Counted from the stretch's first letter, positions 36,702 to 48,550 are shown. The stretch is 64,000 nucleotides of DNA from Baylisascaris procyonis (GCA_037389465.1 JAZARR010000193.1:248001-312000); one strand, 5' to 3'. Notes: generated by a model from the sequence alone, not told the origin. Made by a program: numbers and translations.

Positions 36702-36831
36702 CTCCGCCACCGAGGACGTTATCAGCCAGCCCTTCCAAGAACTGGCCTCCACAACCACCGTCTTTGTTTCGCAGCAGATCACTCGATAAATGGCCAGTCA
36801 GCCCGCTTTACTCACCCTCTTCTCGCTTTAC
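36702..36831 (-). pseudogene. Calpain N-terminal glycine-rich exon, broken (copy B)
   Basis: Identical to 8388-8517, including the in-frame TAA ahead of GLTGHLSSDLL and the GQFLEGLADNVLGGGG end. The shared defect shows that it arose before the 7 kb duplication. Confidence 0.6.
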
Positions 36832-38954
36832 CTGTAAATACTCTTACATGTATTCGGATGCCACGCATCAGTATTACCCTATATAAATGTGGTATTTCAC
36901 ATAACGTTCATTATACACTGTTTTTGCAAAATACTGCAATACAGCGTTTCAAACCTATAAAAATAAAACAATATTTTCTAGTTCCAACTGGGAGGAACAA
37001 GTTATTCAGCAGGCTGCAATTTATCGAGAGGGATGTTTTTATTAGAGATTTGGTTTACCACAGTAGTAGAGACACACCAGGGTTGGATAAGAGAGGGATT
37101 TCTCTTCGAGCCGTCTTAACACTTCACTTTACCTGGAATTTGACGTAAGGAAAATCATCTAAACATCCTTATCTCATAAAGTTTCATCACGCAGCACTAC
37201 TTAGAAGGGAATCCAACTAGGATTCACTCGCAGTAAAGAGATTTGGAAGCTCCCCAATTGCTATATAGTAAGACTTGAAGAAACGGTTCCACAACCTATA
37301 AAGCACAGCATTTCTAGATTCAAAAATAAGTGTGCATTTTCACAACATCTGGCTCTTAATCCCTAATTTCTTCAATATAAAATTCAGTAGCAATACTGAA
37401 ATGTACCAACGTCTTACTGTACAACAGCAATGCATTCCATTTTGATTGCAATTCATCAATGCCAAGATAAAAAAATTGAGCCAGTGCATACGATGGCATT
37501 GCAGATGTTGGCTATCAATCAAATTTCACATCACCCAATGTAGCTAAAGATCTAAAATTCATGGATCACTCTTCGGGTTATTACCGTCAATCCAGAAATA
37601 TTTCAGAGGGAAAATATCAAGGATAAGCCCTTTTATCCATCCAACTGCCTCCTTTCCTAATTTCTCTCTTCTCAACTATTCTAACTCACACTCTTCTTTG
37701 CAACTCTCGATTAATCTTAATACATCTACGTCCACATCAGATTTCACACGAAACTACTCAAAAAAAAAGTAAAAATTTCAAAAACAAGGAGGAAATTCAA
37801 GCGGATACGAATGTTAAAAATGAGTCACTTTGAGTGAGCTCAACCGATATTCCAACGCAACACTTACGCACCAAATGCGAGAAAAAAGCGACTGTACTCA
37901 ACCATCATCATCACAAGAAAGACCACTACCCCATATTGCAAGATATCATAGCATCAATTTTACATACAGGAAACCCACAATGCGCTCATCCCCGAACAAA
38001 CCCACTCGGCTCACACAAGCAACAATCCCATATCCTGTGAATTTGAGAAAAAGGGCTCATGAAAAAATGAAAAGTTCCATAACTCTGAAGGAAATTCATC
38101 GAAAAATATTAAATTTTTGGTGCCTGCCATAACCAAATCAACGCTCACTGTTTGTGGATCGTTCAAGTTGAACCAGCACTAGCAGCATTTAGTTCATCTG
38201 CCAATATTTCAATATTTAGAAACATTTCGTACGACTAACTACTTCTGGCTAGCACTTAAGTCTGACCACAAGCATCACAAGTTCAGGCCAAAAATTAAAC
38301 CATACGTATTTGCCAAAAAAGGCAGAACCTACAACGACCAACAGATTCCAAGGTTGTGGGCTTTTAACAATCCCTAAGGCTTTAGTCGGAGCACTACAGT
38401 AACCTAAACAGGATTTAATCCAGATTATCTATGTGTCCCATTAATTTCATTCTGAGAAGCTTACGGCTAAAACTGGACCACCAACTTAAAACCCCAGCCT
38501 TTTTTCAGCGATAAACTTTCGTCGGAAAAAAGAAATCATCTGTCACCTCGAAGAAAACTGTTGAAGTAATTAACAAAATGACCAATCTAAACCATAAAAA
38601 TCGGAAAAAGAAGCCTCAGGTCTTCCGTTTCTAAACAGCCGAGAGAGGACAAGATTACTATACAAATATACTTCTAGAGAAATTTTCGAATGTATAACCT
38701 TCCTCATAAGAACTGAACTATTACAAATAAAACAAACAAAGTAAATAAAATACAATAAATAAATAACTGAAAGCGCTTTTCGTTCACTAAAGAGATATTG
38801 AAAATTGGCTTTTTTCCAACACTTTAAACCTTCCTTGTCTCTTACACAGCTTTTCGCTTACAGTAACCTCTTCCAAAAATTGGCCTCTCTCCAATACTTC
38901 AAACGTCCATTGTTTCTTACAGCGTTTTTCGTTTACCGTAATATCTTTCAAAAT

Positions 38955-39620
38955 TGGCCCCTTTCCAATATTAAATGAAAGAAATAAAATAAGTAGAATA
39001 AAGGAAAAAAATCAATAAAATAAATAAAATAGAATGAATAAATTCGATAAAAACAAAAGAAGTAAACGAAAGAAAATGAATAAAAATAAATGAAATGAAA
39101 GAAATAAGATATAATGAATAAAATAAATGAAATGAAAGAAATAAAATGAGAAAAAGAAAGGGAAATCGTTAAAATAAGACAGGCAGAATTAATTAGATAG
39201 AATGAAATGGATAGAATAGGACAAAAAAATAAAAGAAGTTAAATAAAATAAATGAAATACAATAGATAAGTTAAATTAAATGGAATAAATAGAATAAATA
39301 AAATGAAATAGATAAAACAAATAGAACAAAATACGTAAAATAAATTGAACAAAATAAATAAAAATAATTTAAAAAAATAGTTGAAATAGATAAAATATAA
39401 AGAAAAAATAAAATAAGATGAATGAAATGAATGGAATGAAAGTAATAAAATTAAAAAAAAAAACAAAATCGTTTAAATAAGACAAGTAGAATTAAATGGA
39501 TAAAATAAAATAAATAGGATAGGACAAATAAAATAAAAGAAGCTGAATGAAATAAACGAGATAGGATTAATAAAATAAATAAGATAAAAATAAATAGAAT
39601 GAGACAAATAAATTAAATTA
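38955..39620. repeat. A-rich degenerate simple repeat (copy B)
   Basis: Counterpart of 10641-11305. It stops at the duplication breakpoint, while copy A continues to about 11470. Confidence 0.9.
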
Positions 39621-40396
39621 CTTGAGAGAATTCTTGATTCAGTGATTTTTCGTTCTCTCTCTACAACATAATGCCTCCTAGATTCGTCAAGAAGAGATGT
39701 GCACCTGCCCTTCTCCTCCTCCAACCTCGTTCTTTATCACCGGGAAGTTTTGCGGATGATTTTTGCACAGCTCATCATTTATCAGTATTGGTATATTCAT
39801 ATAAACGGCCTTTGTCCAAAGGGATGAATAAATAAAATAAACAAGAAATGAAAATTATGAATGAAGAAAAATTCCATTCAAATCCCTTTCAAAATCCTCT
39901 TATGCCGTTTGCAGAACAGAGCGCTCAATCTGACAGTTTCAATACACACCATATTGTCACAAGGTGTGTTTTGAAAATAAGATAACCTGAAATGAAGGTA
40001 GGAAAGTGGTTCAAACGAATTTCCACCTTGATGCGGATCCTGTCGCATCCGAAAGCGATGAACTCAATCCGTGTAGTTTATTTTCCATGACGATTCTCTC
40101 AGATGTCTGAAATATTATTCAATTTTTTGCATCGAAAATCTAAGTAATATTTAAATCCATATCTTTATACATTTATATACAATTATAAAGCAGAGAAACA
40201 TTTTCGAATTTCTGATATGACTGTATATTATAACACATTATTTCTACTAAAACAATTACGAAAACATTCTAAGTGAGAGATCAATGAACGATGTCTTACT
40301 CAACTTTAGAGGATAACACAAGCAATGAAATTTAGGATATGTCTTTACTCATTTCTTTTTTGCTCTCAAATTTCTTTTAATCACTGTCAATATGGT
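39621..40396. other. Non-duplicated spacer, no gene recognised
   Basis: This sequence replaces the roughly 1.0 kb found at 11284-12302 in the other copy, including the acidic exon at 11802. I recognise no exon in it. Confidence 0.5.
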
Positions 40397-40782
40397 GGTC
40401 AAATAACAAAAATCATCGCATGTCATAATTTCCAATAATAAAAGCGAAGAACCAAACATACAAGTATGGTTTTCGTAGATAGCCTTCAAACGGGATTCCA
40501 TTCATTATTGTTATTTATTAGTCAAATCGAATGACTCACCACACATGATGTTTCGTGAGGCTTTCCGATGTTCGCACCAAGAAATGGACTGAAAATATTT
40601 ATATCCTCAACTACAATTATTTTATCATGTAAAGGAAATTAAAACTGCCCTTTTCATTTTTCCTAAATGTAATTTGGTGTATATTATCGCTATTTTCTAT
40701 TTATTGTCACTTAGAGTATAGTTCTTTATGGTACCTTTTACAGACTTTCGACTGTACTGTAACGCTCATTATAACCCCGATC
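40397..40782. repeat. Second duplicated block, copy B
   Basis: Collinear with 12303-12690, with visibly more substitutions than the 7 kb block, and leads into the 27 bp minisatellite. Confidence 0.9.
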
Positions 40783-41098
40783 TGTACCTCTCCCTGGATA
40801 ATCTCGATTTGCCCTCTGCCTGGATAACCCCGATCTGTCCCCCGGCCTGGATGGCCTCGACCAATCCCTCTGCCTGGACGGCTTTGATCTGTCCCTCTGC
40901 CTGGAAAACCTCGATCTGTCCCTCTGCCTGGATAACCTCGACCTGTCCCTCTGCCTGGATGGCCTCGACCAATCCCTCTGCCTGGACGGCTTCCATCTGT
41001 CCCTCTGCCTGGACGGCCTCGACCCGCCCCTCTGCCTGGATGGCCACGACCTGTCCCTCTGCCTGGACAACCTCGACTTGTCCCCCTCCCTGGATATG
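40783..41098. repeat. 27 bp minisatellite, about 12 units (copy B)
   Basis: Same unit as 12691-13345 (CTGGA(T/C)(A/G)(A/G)CCTCGA core), but about half the number of units and a different unit order. Several frames on both strands are open. On the minus strand it reads as AEGQVEVIQ-type nonapeptides preceded by HIQGGGQVEVVQ. The 3' flank (TATGTGAGTTTTGCACC) is unlike that of copy A. Confidence 0.92.
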
Positions 41099-41540
41099 TG
41101 AGTTTTGCACCAATAAAGGAAGCCAGGATAGTGAAGCTGTGGAGAAAGAGAATCTTCTCTAGCATTTGTCAGATCAAATATTCCGAAATTTAATCACATT
41201 CCCATGCTTATAGTGAACACTTATTCCAGAACATTCCATGAAGAAATATAACAGCGAAACCAGCCATTTCTCGAGAAAAAACAAAGCTTCATTAAGTTTT
41301 ACTGTGTAATTTATAAGTATTTCATTCCATGCTTGCTAACTTGATTATTTGTGATTTCTTTTGTCAAATGTTTTATAATACGAAATCTTTTAAACTTCCT
41401 ACTGCTTTTTAATGCTTCATAAATTTGGCGTTAAAACCGCTTTATCCTTAATGCTTCGTAGTGTGTTGGAAGACATCTTAAGTAAACAAATAAATAAGCC
41501 GCTGATAAGCATTAGTAAAAGTTTTCAATGAAATTCAAAC
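41099..41540. other. No gene recognised
   Basis: AT-rich spacer between the minisatellite and the LRP-like exon; nothing is supported. Confidence 0.5.
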
Positions 41541-41754
41541 CTTCCCAGATGACGGTTTCTTCACCACCAGTGCCACTTAGGTTGACCTTCGAGATGGCTT
41601 TCTTGGTGTCATCCGACCAGAATGCAGTTGCTTTACTATGATCGCCAGCAACTGCCTTCACGTTCTGAATGTCGTTGCCCACTATCAGTGAGGATACAGC
41701 GCAGCATTCGGAAGCCGATGTCGATAGCGTTGATTGGAGTCGACGTGGCGGCAA
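41541..41754 (-). pseudogene. LRP-like gene, YWTD beta-propeller exon
   Basis: Minus strand, ending at donor GTTTGA: LIVGNDIQNVKAVAGDHS followed by KATAFWSDDTKKAISKVNLS and GTGGEETVIWEG. This is a textbook LDL-receptor class B (YWTD) repeat: F-W-S-D in place of Y-W-T-D, then K-K-A-I-x-x-V-N-L-x-G-T-G. Such propellers act in ligand release in endocytic receptors of the LRP family. This exon is open in its core, but the upstream 35 codons (PRRLQSTLSTSASECCAV) do not fit the family and may be frameshifted or intronic. The adjacent exons of the same ectodomain are clearly broken, so the locus is a pseudogene. Confidence 0.75.
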
Positions 41755-42401
41755 GCAATATTTGATTCACAACTGAAAAATGCTCTAGGTGAATTGCACA
41801 AGTTGCTCTTTAAAACTTATTTCAAATACAAAACTCATAGTGAAAACTAATGATATGATCACTATTAATTTCAAAAACCAGACTATAGATTTCACTGAGT
41901 TAAATAGCTGACGCTTTTATAAAATTTATTTACAGTGGACAAATTAGCTGAAGAAGTTCTTCAGTAATCTGCACAAAATATATTAGGAAATCGAAGCTGT
42001 ATGTGTTTCTCATTTACACTAAAATACCAATACCACGAAGACAGCGCAAGCGAAATGGTATGATGCCAAGAAGAGTGCTGAATAAAATCAACAGGTGGCG
42101 TACACTGAAGTCGCTCCTTAACGGTATCAAATCATTCTAGACATCATGGGGCAATTGAACAGTCAAGCCGTATTCTAATGGAACAATCAAGCTGTATTCA
42201 GTGTACATTGCATCGAATCATGTCATCACCAGCTCTTGAACAGACGAAGTTGTTGAACAGAATACTCCGATGAGAGTGTAGGCCATTAAGAACAAGTTTC
42301 TGCAGATTAAATAATTTGTTTCTAGAACGAATGGATCTGTGTGCAATGAAAATAAATTTAAAAAACTGAATCATAAATGAATGCAAAAGTAGCAATCCTT
42401 A

Positions 42402-42500
42402 CGGAGGCAATTCTGCTTGTTCGTGCACCTGGTGAACGCATCATTGAGGGCATGCACACAGAGGACTCGTCGGTGAATTTACGAGACGAATATGTTAGCA
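42402..42500 (-). pseudogene. LRP-like gene, LDLa exon, frameshifted
   Basis: Minus strand, ending at donor GTAAGG. One frame gives FTDESSVCMPSMM, matching the end of one class A repeat (x-D-E-S) and the start of the next. Another gives NDAFTRCTNKQNCL, matching the F-x-C-x-N-x-x-x-C opening of a class A repeat, with an extra Arg before the first Cys. The two halves overlap in different frames, which implies an indel. Confidence 0.5.
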
Positions 42501-43677
42501 GCCACCATTTTTCACCTCACAGGAATGTTGTGTACCTCGCGTTTGCAGAGATCTGTAACGATTGTAACACTCGACGTTTCCTTATCGATACATACATAAA
42601 AGAAGTCTGATATTTCATACTCAAGATAACTCCAGGATAACTGATGTGTGCCATAGAATTTTTAGCTAGCATTTTTGATCTTCAATACCATTTGAAAGAA
42701 TATCGGAGATCATTCAACAATGCCGTTCGGAACATCGCATAAATAAACGTTTATAATATGCTAAAGTTCTATGAACGATCAAAGCATTATTCGTAACAAA
42801 ACTGAATGCAGTAAATTTTACAAAATTAAATGCGACAAATAAATCAAAATCATCAGCAGTGAATGCACTGAAATCAAATGCGGGCAAGAATGGAAGTCAT
42901 TAAAAACTGTGACAATTCCTATTCATAAAGATGAGAAGCTGCACAGAAAAAAACAAATGCGAGCAAGTATAGAACTGCTGCAATTATTGCATATTAAGCG
43001 AGAAAAATTTTAGTAACCAATCTTTGCAACAAAATAAAAATTTAGGGAACAAACCAATAAAAAAACTATGTATGACCAAAAGAAACTAGAAATACAATTA
43101 TCACAATTTTGGAAGAGGTGCTTTTGATATGTTCTGCGATGTTAAAAAGAGTGGAACGATTTTGACAGTGAAAATTCTTCAGCAATATTTTATGCATTAC
43201 ACTTTCACCGATTCAATTTTTGCTGCCTGGTAGGTTTCCTTGCAAAATTTTATGGAGAATAATATCAGCTGAGAGTTAGAGAAGCGCTAAATTTGAAAAC
43301 TGGCAAGCCGCCATTACGGGTTGAGACCCGAAGAAAAGCGCCAAATTTGAAAACTGACAAGCCGCCATCACAAGTTGCTACTTAAATGCGAAAAAGCAAC
43401 CTGCTAAAAATGTGGGACCTTCAAAACGTATTTTATCACATCGGAGGTGTCAAAGTGATGCTGAATGTGAAGTCTCATGACGTCACTAAGATAGGATCGA
43501 CGTTATTCAGTGCAAATGGGGTATGTCACAAAAATCACCTTGTGAATCTGACTGATGAATGATATCACCTAGTCCATCCTTCTGACATCTTTCATCATCT
43601 CAGCTCCACATCAATAATCCATAAGAATCATAACATTCCATTGCTAAATTAACGGAAAGAAAAGAAGATGGACATAC

Positions 43678-43895
43678 GGCAATTCTCGTTGCCCTCGTCG
43701 TAACCATCACCACAATCGATCACATAATAGCGTCGTACTCAAACACGGCATCCTGGATCACAGCGAAACCGTACACCAGGCAGAGAACCTTGAACCGCAA
43801 GGCTACTTATGATGATTTTCGAATGACTAAGCCAATGGTAACCGATGAAGCTTGATCACTAATGTTACATGCTTCGATATCATTCGCAGCATCAC
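43678..43895 (-). pseudogene. LRP-like gene, LDL-receptor class A repeats, broken
   Basis: Minus strand: acceptor GTTTTATAG and donor GTATGT. The first part GDAANDIEACNISDQASS resembles the tail of one class A repeat. After a frameshift comes SLPGVRFRCDPGCRV, then a TGA stop, then VIDCGDGYDEGNENC, the calcium-binding end of the next repeat (D-C-x-D-G-x-D-E). Between them the expected Cys segment CLSTTLLCDR is present in a third frame. At least two indels are therefore needed to rebuild the domain. Splice sites are still good, so decay is in the coding frame. Confidence 0.72.
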
Positions 43896-45454
43896 CTATA
43901 AAACAGACACAGATTCACTATTCAAATCCGCAAGGTGAACACAATATTAGGTAGAATACAATGGGAGATTTATAAAGAACATGAACATTGCATGGACACA
44001 AATAATTGTGTGCATCTAGTGAATATGCATCCATAAAGGCATGTACCACATTCACAGCGGTACCGTATCCGAAGTGAAATTTTAGCTGACGACAATGACA
44101 TGGGAATTTTGCACGTGGAAAAGAAATACTCCAGTAATTAAATGGCAAAAGCTGCTATCGTTGGCCAGGTGAGCGATGAGTGAGCATACCCTCGAAGGCC
44201 GATGTTACGTAGGTTACACAGAGAATCCACACAGCTCCTATAATGTGAAGAACAATGAAAGGGGGCTATATTTTTGATTATACGGTATGATTAACGACTT
44301 TGCCTCAGAAGAGATAGTTTCCTAGACAATGCAAATATTGGAAGGAAACGGAATGAAGAGGGGGCTCGGTGTTATGAAAATTCACACTCCTAAAGCCTTT
44401 ATTGACAAATCATGCTAGTGCATTTTAGACTAGTCTCATCCACGTTTCCTGGGGCATGACTTTAGAAACGGGCATTACCGCTGAGTCAAATACCATGGCA
44501 AAATAAGCCTATCTGCAGAGGTGTTCATTTATGCAAAAAAAAAAACAAAAACAAAAAAACAAACCTGGCGATAAGCACAGCGTTGCACAGTACGAAAGAA
44601 CTCGATTGCTTCAGTACAACAGCTATCGAGTTCTCACTATGCTCACAGTTCACGTTCATGTATGGGCCAAAACGGAAAACGATATTCGACCATCTGAAAA
44701 CTAAATACAAATTCACGCAAAACAGCATCCTCATCAAGAATAGCCGGGTGAGATGCCTATTACACAGAACTGAGAGAAGATTAAATACCTATCCAATTAA
44801 AGAATGGGCAAATTTTTGTAATAGGTGGAGAGAATAGACAAGTCGAATCCAATCAACTGCACAGTGAAGTGAAAAACGTTCCCAATTTCTAATTTAAATG
44901 CAGTTTCCGCAAAAACCAGGAAAATCAAATTGCAGTTCATCCTCATATACAGATTGTTTAAAAGGATGACGCTTTCAAAGGAAACTGTAGTAAACGACCA
45001 ATTCGTCAGACTATGAAAGAATGAGGTGATTAAGAGAATCAAATTATTTAGCACACTTCTGAGAAAGGGACAATGTAGTGAATGCTGCGGAATACGAGTT
45101 AATGCAAGCAGAAATGCCATGATATCGATCATAGTGGTGAATTGAATCCTTTCTATTCATTAATGATGCTACCTCCAATCTCTCTACTAAATGAGTGAAA
45201 ATGGGAAATAGTTTCTTGCAAATTTCTGCAAAATAAAGTCCTCATAGGAACGATAAAAATGTCGACGTATCAACATCCGCATCACTGTAGGCAAATGCGC
45301 TATAGAACAAGAACTTAAAGTGCACATATATCGCGGCGCTAATGTCCCACAGCACCCTCCGAACATAGTGAATAAAAATGGACAAACATGATGCAAGAAT
45401 GATCAAAGCAAACGAAACTATATCACGATTAAAGAATTATCAAACTGCTGTATC
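43896..45454. other. No confident gene; possible remnants
   Basis: On the minus strand 44236-44187 has an acceptor (CATTATAG) and donor (GTATGC) around a short stretch with CVDSLCNLRNIGLR in one frame. This may be another LRP remnant, but it is too short to decide. The rest shows nothing recognisable. Confidence 0.35.
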
Positions 45455-45620
45455 ACTGTACCTTATGATGCGGATTGTCGATTGGTTCAACCGTCGCCTC
45501 GACGTGTGCAGGTTGACGTTTGTAAAGATTACTAATATTCTGTATCGAAGTGATGAACTTCGGTGGCATTTTGGGTGCTGGTGCCTATTCGGGAACAGGT
45601 GCCTTCGGAGCTTCAATCTC
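45455..45620 (-). pseudogene. Kettin pseudogene, linker plus Ig-domain start
   Basis: Minus strand from acceptor CTTATTTTAG: EIEAPKAPVPE, a TAG stop, APAPKMPPKFITSIQNISNL, then YKRQPAHVEATVEPIDNPH and a later TGA. P-P-K-F-x-x-x-I-Q-N-x-x...G/R-Q-P-A-H-V-E-A-T-V-E-P-I-D-D/N-P is the start of a kettin-type immunoglobulin domain. The preceding charged Pro-rich stretch is the inter-Ig linker. Kettin is a giant sarcomeric protein that tethers actin at the muscle dense body or Z-disc. The expected tryptophan segment (W-Y/F-K-x-G-K-P) has become a stop or lost frame. The exon follows 46009-46134 in the right order. Confidence 0.8.
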
Positions 45621-46008
45621 CTAAAATAAGTTTTTTGTTAGTGCTCATCTTTTTCGCAGGAAAGTTAATTTGTGCCATATGTGGGTGAAGCCGCAATTTT
45701 CTGAGAAATGGCGAGAGCAGCAGTGACACTGAAAGCACAAGTTCAGCAGTAAGTTTTAAACGAACGAGAAGAGTATAACCAAATGATTGGTGCAAAAACA
45801 ATTTATGTCTTGGGTTTGATGACGCTTCCTTTAGGCCACTCAAATGTTCAACAGCACGCTTTGAATTTCAAACTACTACTATTCAACTTTATTTCTTGCG
45901 TGGAAGTGTAAACTTCAATTGACTCATCAATGAGTAAGTTAAAAGCCAGAATAAGTAAAGTAAGTTTTTACGACCAACATCGAAGCTTAACAAGATTGGA
46001 AAACATAC

Positions 46009-46134
46009 TTGAGTTCTGTCTCATGATTCTTCATGTTGAGTGTCTCCAAGAATTGCGTCTTTCCCGTGGCATTTCAATGTTGCACTGGACACTGCTTCAC
46101 CGCTTTCGTTGCTAAAACTTAGCTGAAATACACC
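46009..46134 (-). pseudogene. Kettin pseudogene, Ig end plus linker exon
   Basis: Minus strand: acceptor ATTTTCAG and donor GTATGT enclose exactly 42 codons. The peptide is GVFQLSFSNESGEAVSSATL, KCHGKDAILGDTQHEES, TGA, DRTQ. It is the end of an Ig domain (x-Y/F-Q-L-x-x-x-N-x-x-G-E-A) running into the D-T-Q-H-E-x-S-W linker typical of kettin. The stop is exactly where Trp is expected, so TGG has become TGA. Length, phase and splice sites are unharmed. Confidence 0.82.
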
Positions 46135-46493
46135 CTGAAAATATAAATTTAATGCGTTAGAATCATTTGCCCCTCAAAGTTAAGTATGAATAACCTCCTA
46201 CTGCATTAAGCCACTCTCTAATTATTACGGTCAGCAAACCAAATGCAAGAGAATTTGCAAAGATGGTGACAGTGGAGGAACAAAGAATTCATTGCTTATC
46301 GTCATATAAAATTTACATAGCACTCATTAATCCATTACCGTTATGCAATCGTATGTGCACTTGTGAACTGAAAGGGGTCAACCGACTCAACAATGTGTAA
46401 GAAGGAAAAGAGAGACAATCGTCTTTTCAGTACAGCAACTGCCCTGAACTACAAGTTTAAACAGCCGCTAATACAGTGATCGTTATCGCTTAC

Positions 46494-46620
46494 CTGATCT
46501 TCGGCGATTGTGTGGCCGATGTCCAGAGTGTGAAGCGCTCGTGACAGCTGCACCCTGTTAGTTGACCCCCTTGAATGAGTAGAACCGCTATGATGTGGAT
46601 AAACTGGCACTCACACAACC
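46494..46620 (-). pseudogene. Kettin pseudogene, middle of an Ig domain
   Basis: Minus strand, ending at donor GTAAGC: VPVYPHHSGSTHSRGSTN then RVQLSRALHTLDIGHTIAED and Q. The stretch R-V-Q-L-x-x-A-L-x-T-L-D-I-G-H-T is the E and F strand region of a kettin Ig domain. It reads in phase into the next exon (…EDQ then GVFQLSF…). The 5' limit is uncertain; a TGA in frame lies 5' of VPVYP. Confidence 0.8.
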
Positions 46621-47104
46621 GAAATCGTTGATCATCGTGTATCAATTGTTCTGCATCAACGGAGCGTCGTTGTGGAACCTCAACTCATAGAATATTATAT
46701 GAGTTTTCTATCGGTTACGGCTTATCACCGTTGATTAGTTCAACAGTGTTTGAGGGGGTGGCAACCTCAGAGTAATTTTTCTACTACCATTTCCGAGACC
46801 CATCCTACTACAATCCATCTAGCTATCACATGGCTCATTATGGTATAAAGTTTGACGAACGCTTCCTCACCTGGGCTTGTCCATGCTAATATCCATCCCA
46901 TGAAGTGAAATAGTCAAAGCTGTTTAAAGAATCTACATAGTGGCGAAATATTTGCTTATGCTTCACATGTTGAAAGTGAACAACCATACAACTATATGAA
47001 ACGTGACAGAAGCATCTCGTTATCTTACCAAAGTATTTGCAGATTAGAATCGTTGACTCTTAGAAATCATCAACGAAGTCATAGAAGATAAGTGGGAATA
47101 TATG

Positions 47105-47151
<47 letters not shown>

Positions 47152-48179
47152 GTATCATACGTTAACCAAAACAGAAAATATCGCATTTATAAAACACTAT
47201 CATAAAATTAAAAAAAAAAAACGAATAAAGCAGAATTCGTAGTTACAAAGATTAAATACTGCAGTGAAAAATAAAATCAACGGGTGCTAGTAGCTGACGT
47301 TTTTTGGATATTTTCTAAAATAGAATTCTATGAAGTGTAACGCTGACTTCTATATAAGCTATCAACAAAAAAGATGCATCCTATTCGACTATGAAAAAGC
47401 TCCTTTAAACTCCTTCAGAGTGCTTTAAGTTCCTTTGAACTCTATGAAAAATCACAAATATTGTCATATATGAGAGTCATCAAACAGATCTTCAATACTA
47501 TCGCTAACAATGATTTATACTCATAATTAATCATAAATGACTTAAACTAATTAATTAATCATAAATTATTCCTTCAAAAATGTTTCGCTTAATTGTACTC
47601 ATCTCAGATCATAGTGAAAAAAAATGTATACTCGGGATGGAAGCACTACACTCCAATATTACAATGACAGAACACTCATGCTTGTGTTCGAATGAACATA
47701 ACATTTACTCAAGAAAAAAGTCAGCAGGAGAATGCGCTTCTTCGATTACGTAAAGAGTTGAAAAAGTTCGGGTTCAAGTTCAAGTTCACAACAAAAAACG
47801 GTACTTCCACAATAGGGCAACTACGGCCTATTCGAGCATTCATCATATGCGCTCATATTAGCAATCGAAATGCATATGTCTAATAAAGTCGAGTGTTGCT
47901 TTTTCGTATGAGTAACGCCTCCACTATAGTGACTCGTTTAGCATTTAATTTCAATTTCGATCAAGCAATCTAGAATAATAGTCAAAGAATGAAACCGCTC
48001 ACTACATGTTACGATGCGAGCAACAACACCTCCATTACCTCCACCAACCCACCATCTCTGCGAACGAACAATGACAGAATAGGCAATAAAACAGTCCTTA
48101 TATACCATACCAATAGCATCAAAACGACACTCAAAAGAGCACTGCACAGTGCGGCCTGTTCTACAATCATAATCAAACT
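46621..48179. other. No gene recognised
   Basis: AT-rich sequence with one TA microsatellite and TTAATTAATCATAAAT-type short repeats near 47520-47570. It lies within the span of the kettin pseudogene and may be decayed intron or exon. Confidence 0.4.
47108..47149. repeat. (TA)n microsatellite
   Basis: A run of alternating A and T of about 40 bases. Confidence 0.95.
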
Positions 48180-48550
48180 GCTCTACAATCACATTCGAGC
48201 CGCTCGACGATTACAGTCGAGCTTGCTCTACGATCAACAATCGCAATATTTCCAATTGCTTTTGAGCGGCGTTTAAAGTGACTTATAGAAGAATACTGCG
48301 GATGAACATCATTTGATCACAGTCGAGTTGCTCGACGATCATAGTCAAACTGCTCTACAATGACATTCGAGTCGCTCGACGATCACAGTCGAGCTGCTCT
48401 ACGATTCACAATCGCAATATTTCCAATTGCTTTTGAGCGGCGTTTAAAGTGACTTATGAAGAATACTGCGCATGAACATCATTTGATCACAGTCCAGTTG
48501 CTCGACGATTATAATCAAACTTCTCTACAATCACATTCGAGCCGTACGTG
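48180..48550. repeat. Tandem repeat, period about 172 bp, with short sub-repeats
   Basis: Two full units and a partial third, each starting CTCTACAAT(C/G)ACATTCGAG. Each unit contains short dyad-rich sub-repeats (CTCGACGATCACAGTCGAG and variants) and then a constant block (CAATATTTCCAATTGCTTTT, GAGCGGCGTTTAAAGTGACTT). The sub-repeats contain CTCGA and TCGAG at both ends and could fold into small hairpins. Confidence 0.88.

Larger units (their letters stand above)
32593..39598. repeat. 7.0 kb segmental duplication, copy B
   Basis: This is copy B of 4278-11283 (see there). The left junction reads GAAGATGATTTGGCTAAG here against AAAACATTTGGCTAAG in copy A. The right junction passes from A-rich repeat into unrelated sequence (ACTTGAGAGAATTC) at about 39620. 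Only isolated substitutions and homopolymer changes separate the copies, and all exon candidates are conserved. Confidence 0.96.

Noticed and set aside
48180..48550. Cluster of tRNA or small RNA genes suggested by repeated hairpins
   Set aside because: No cloverleaf, T-loop (GGTTCRA) or A/B box pattern fits; the sequence is a tandem repeat.
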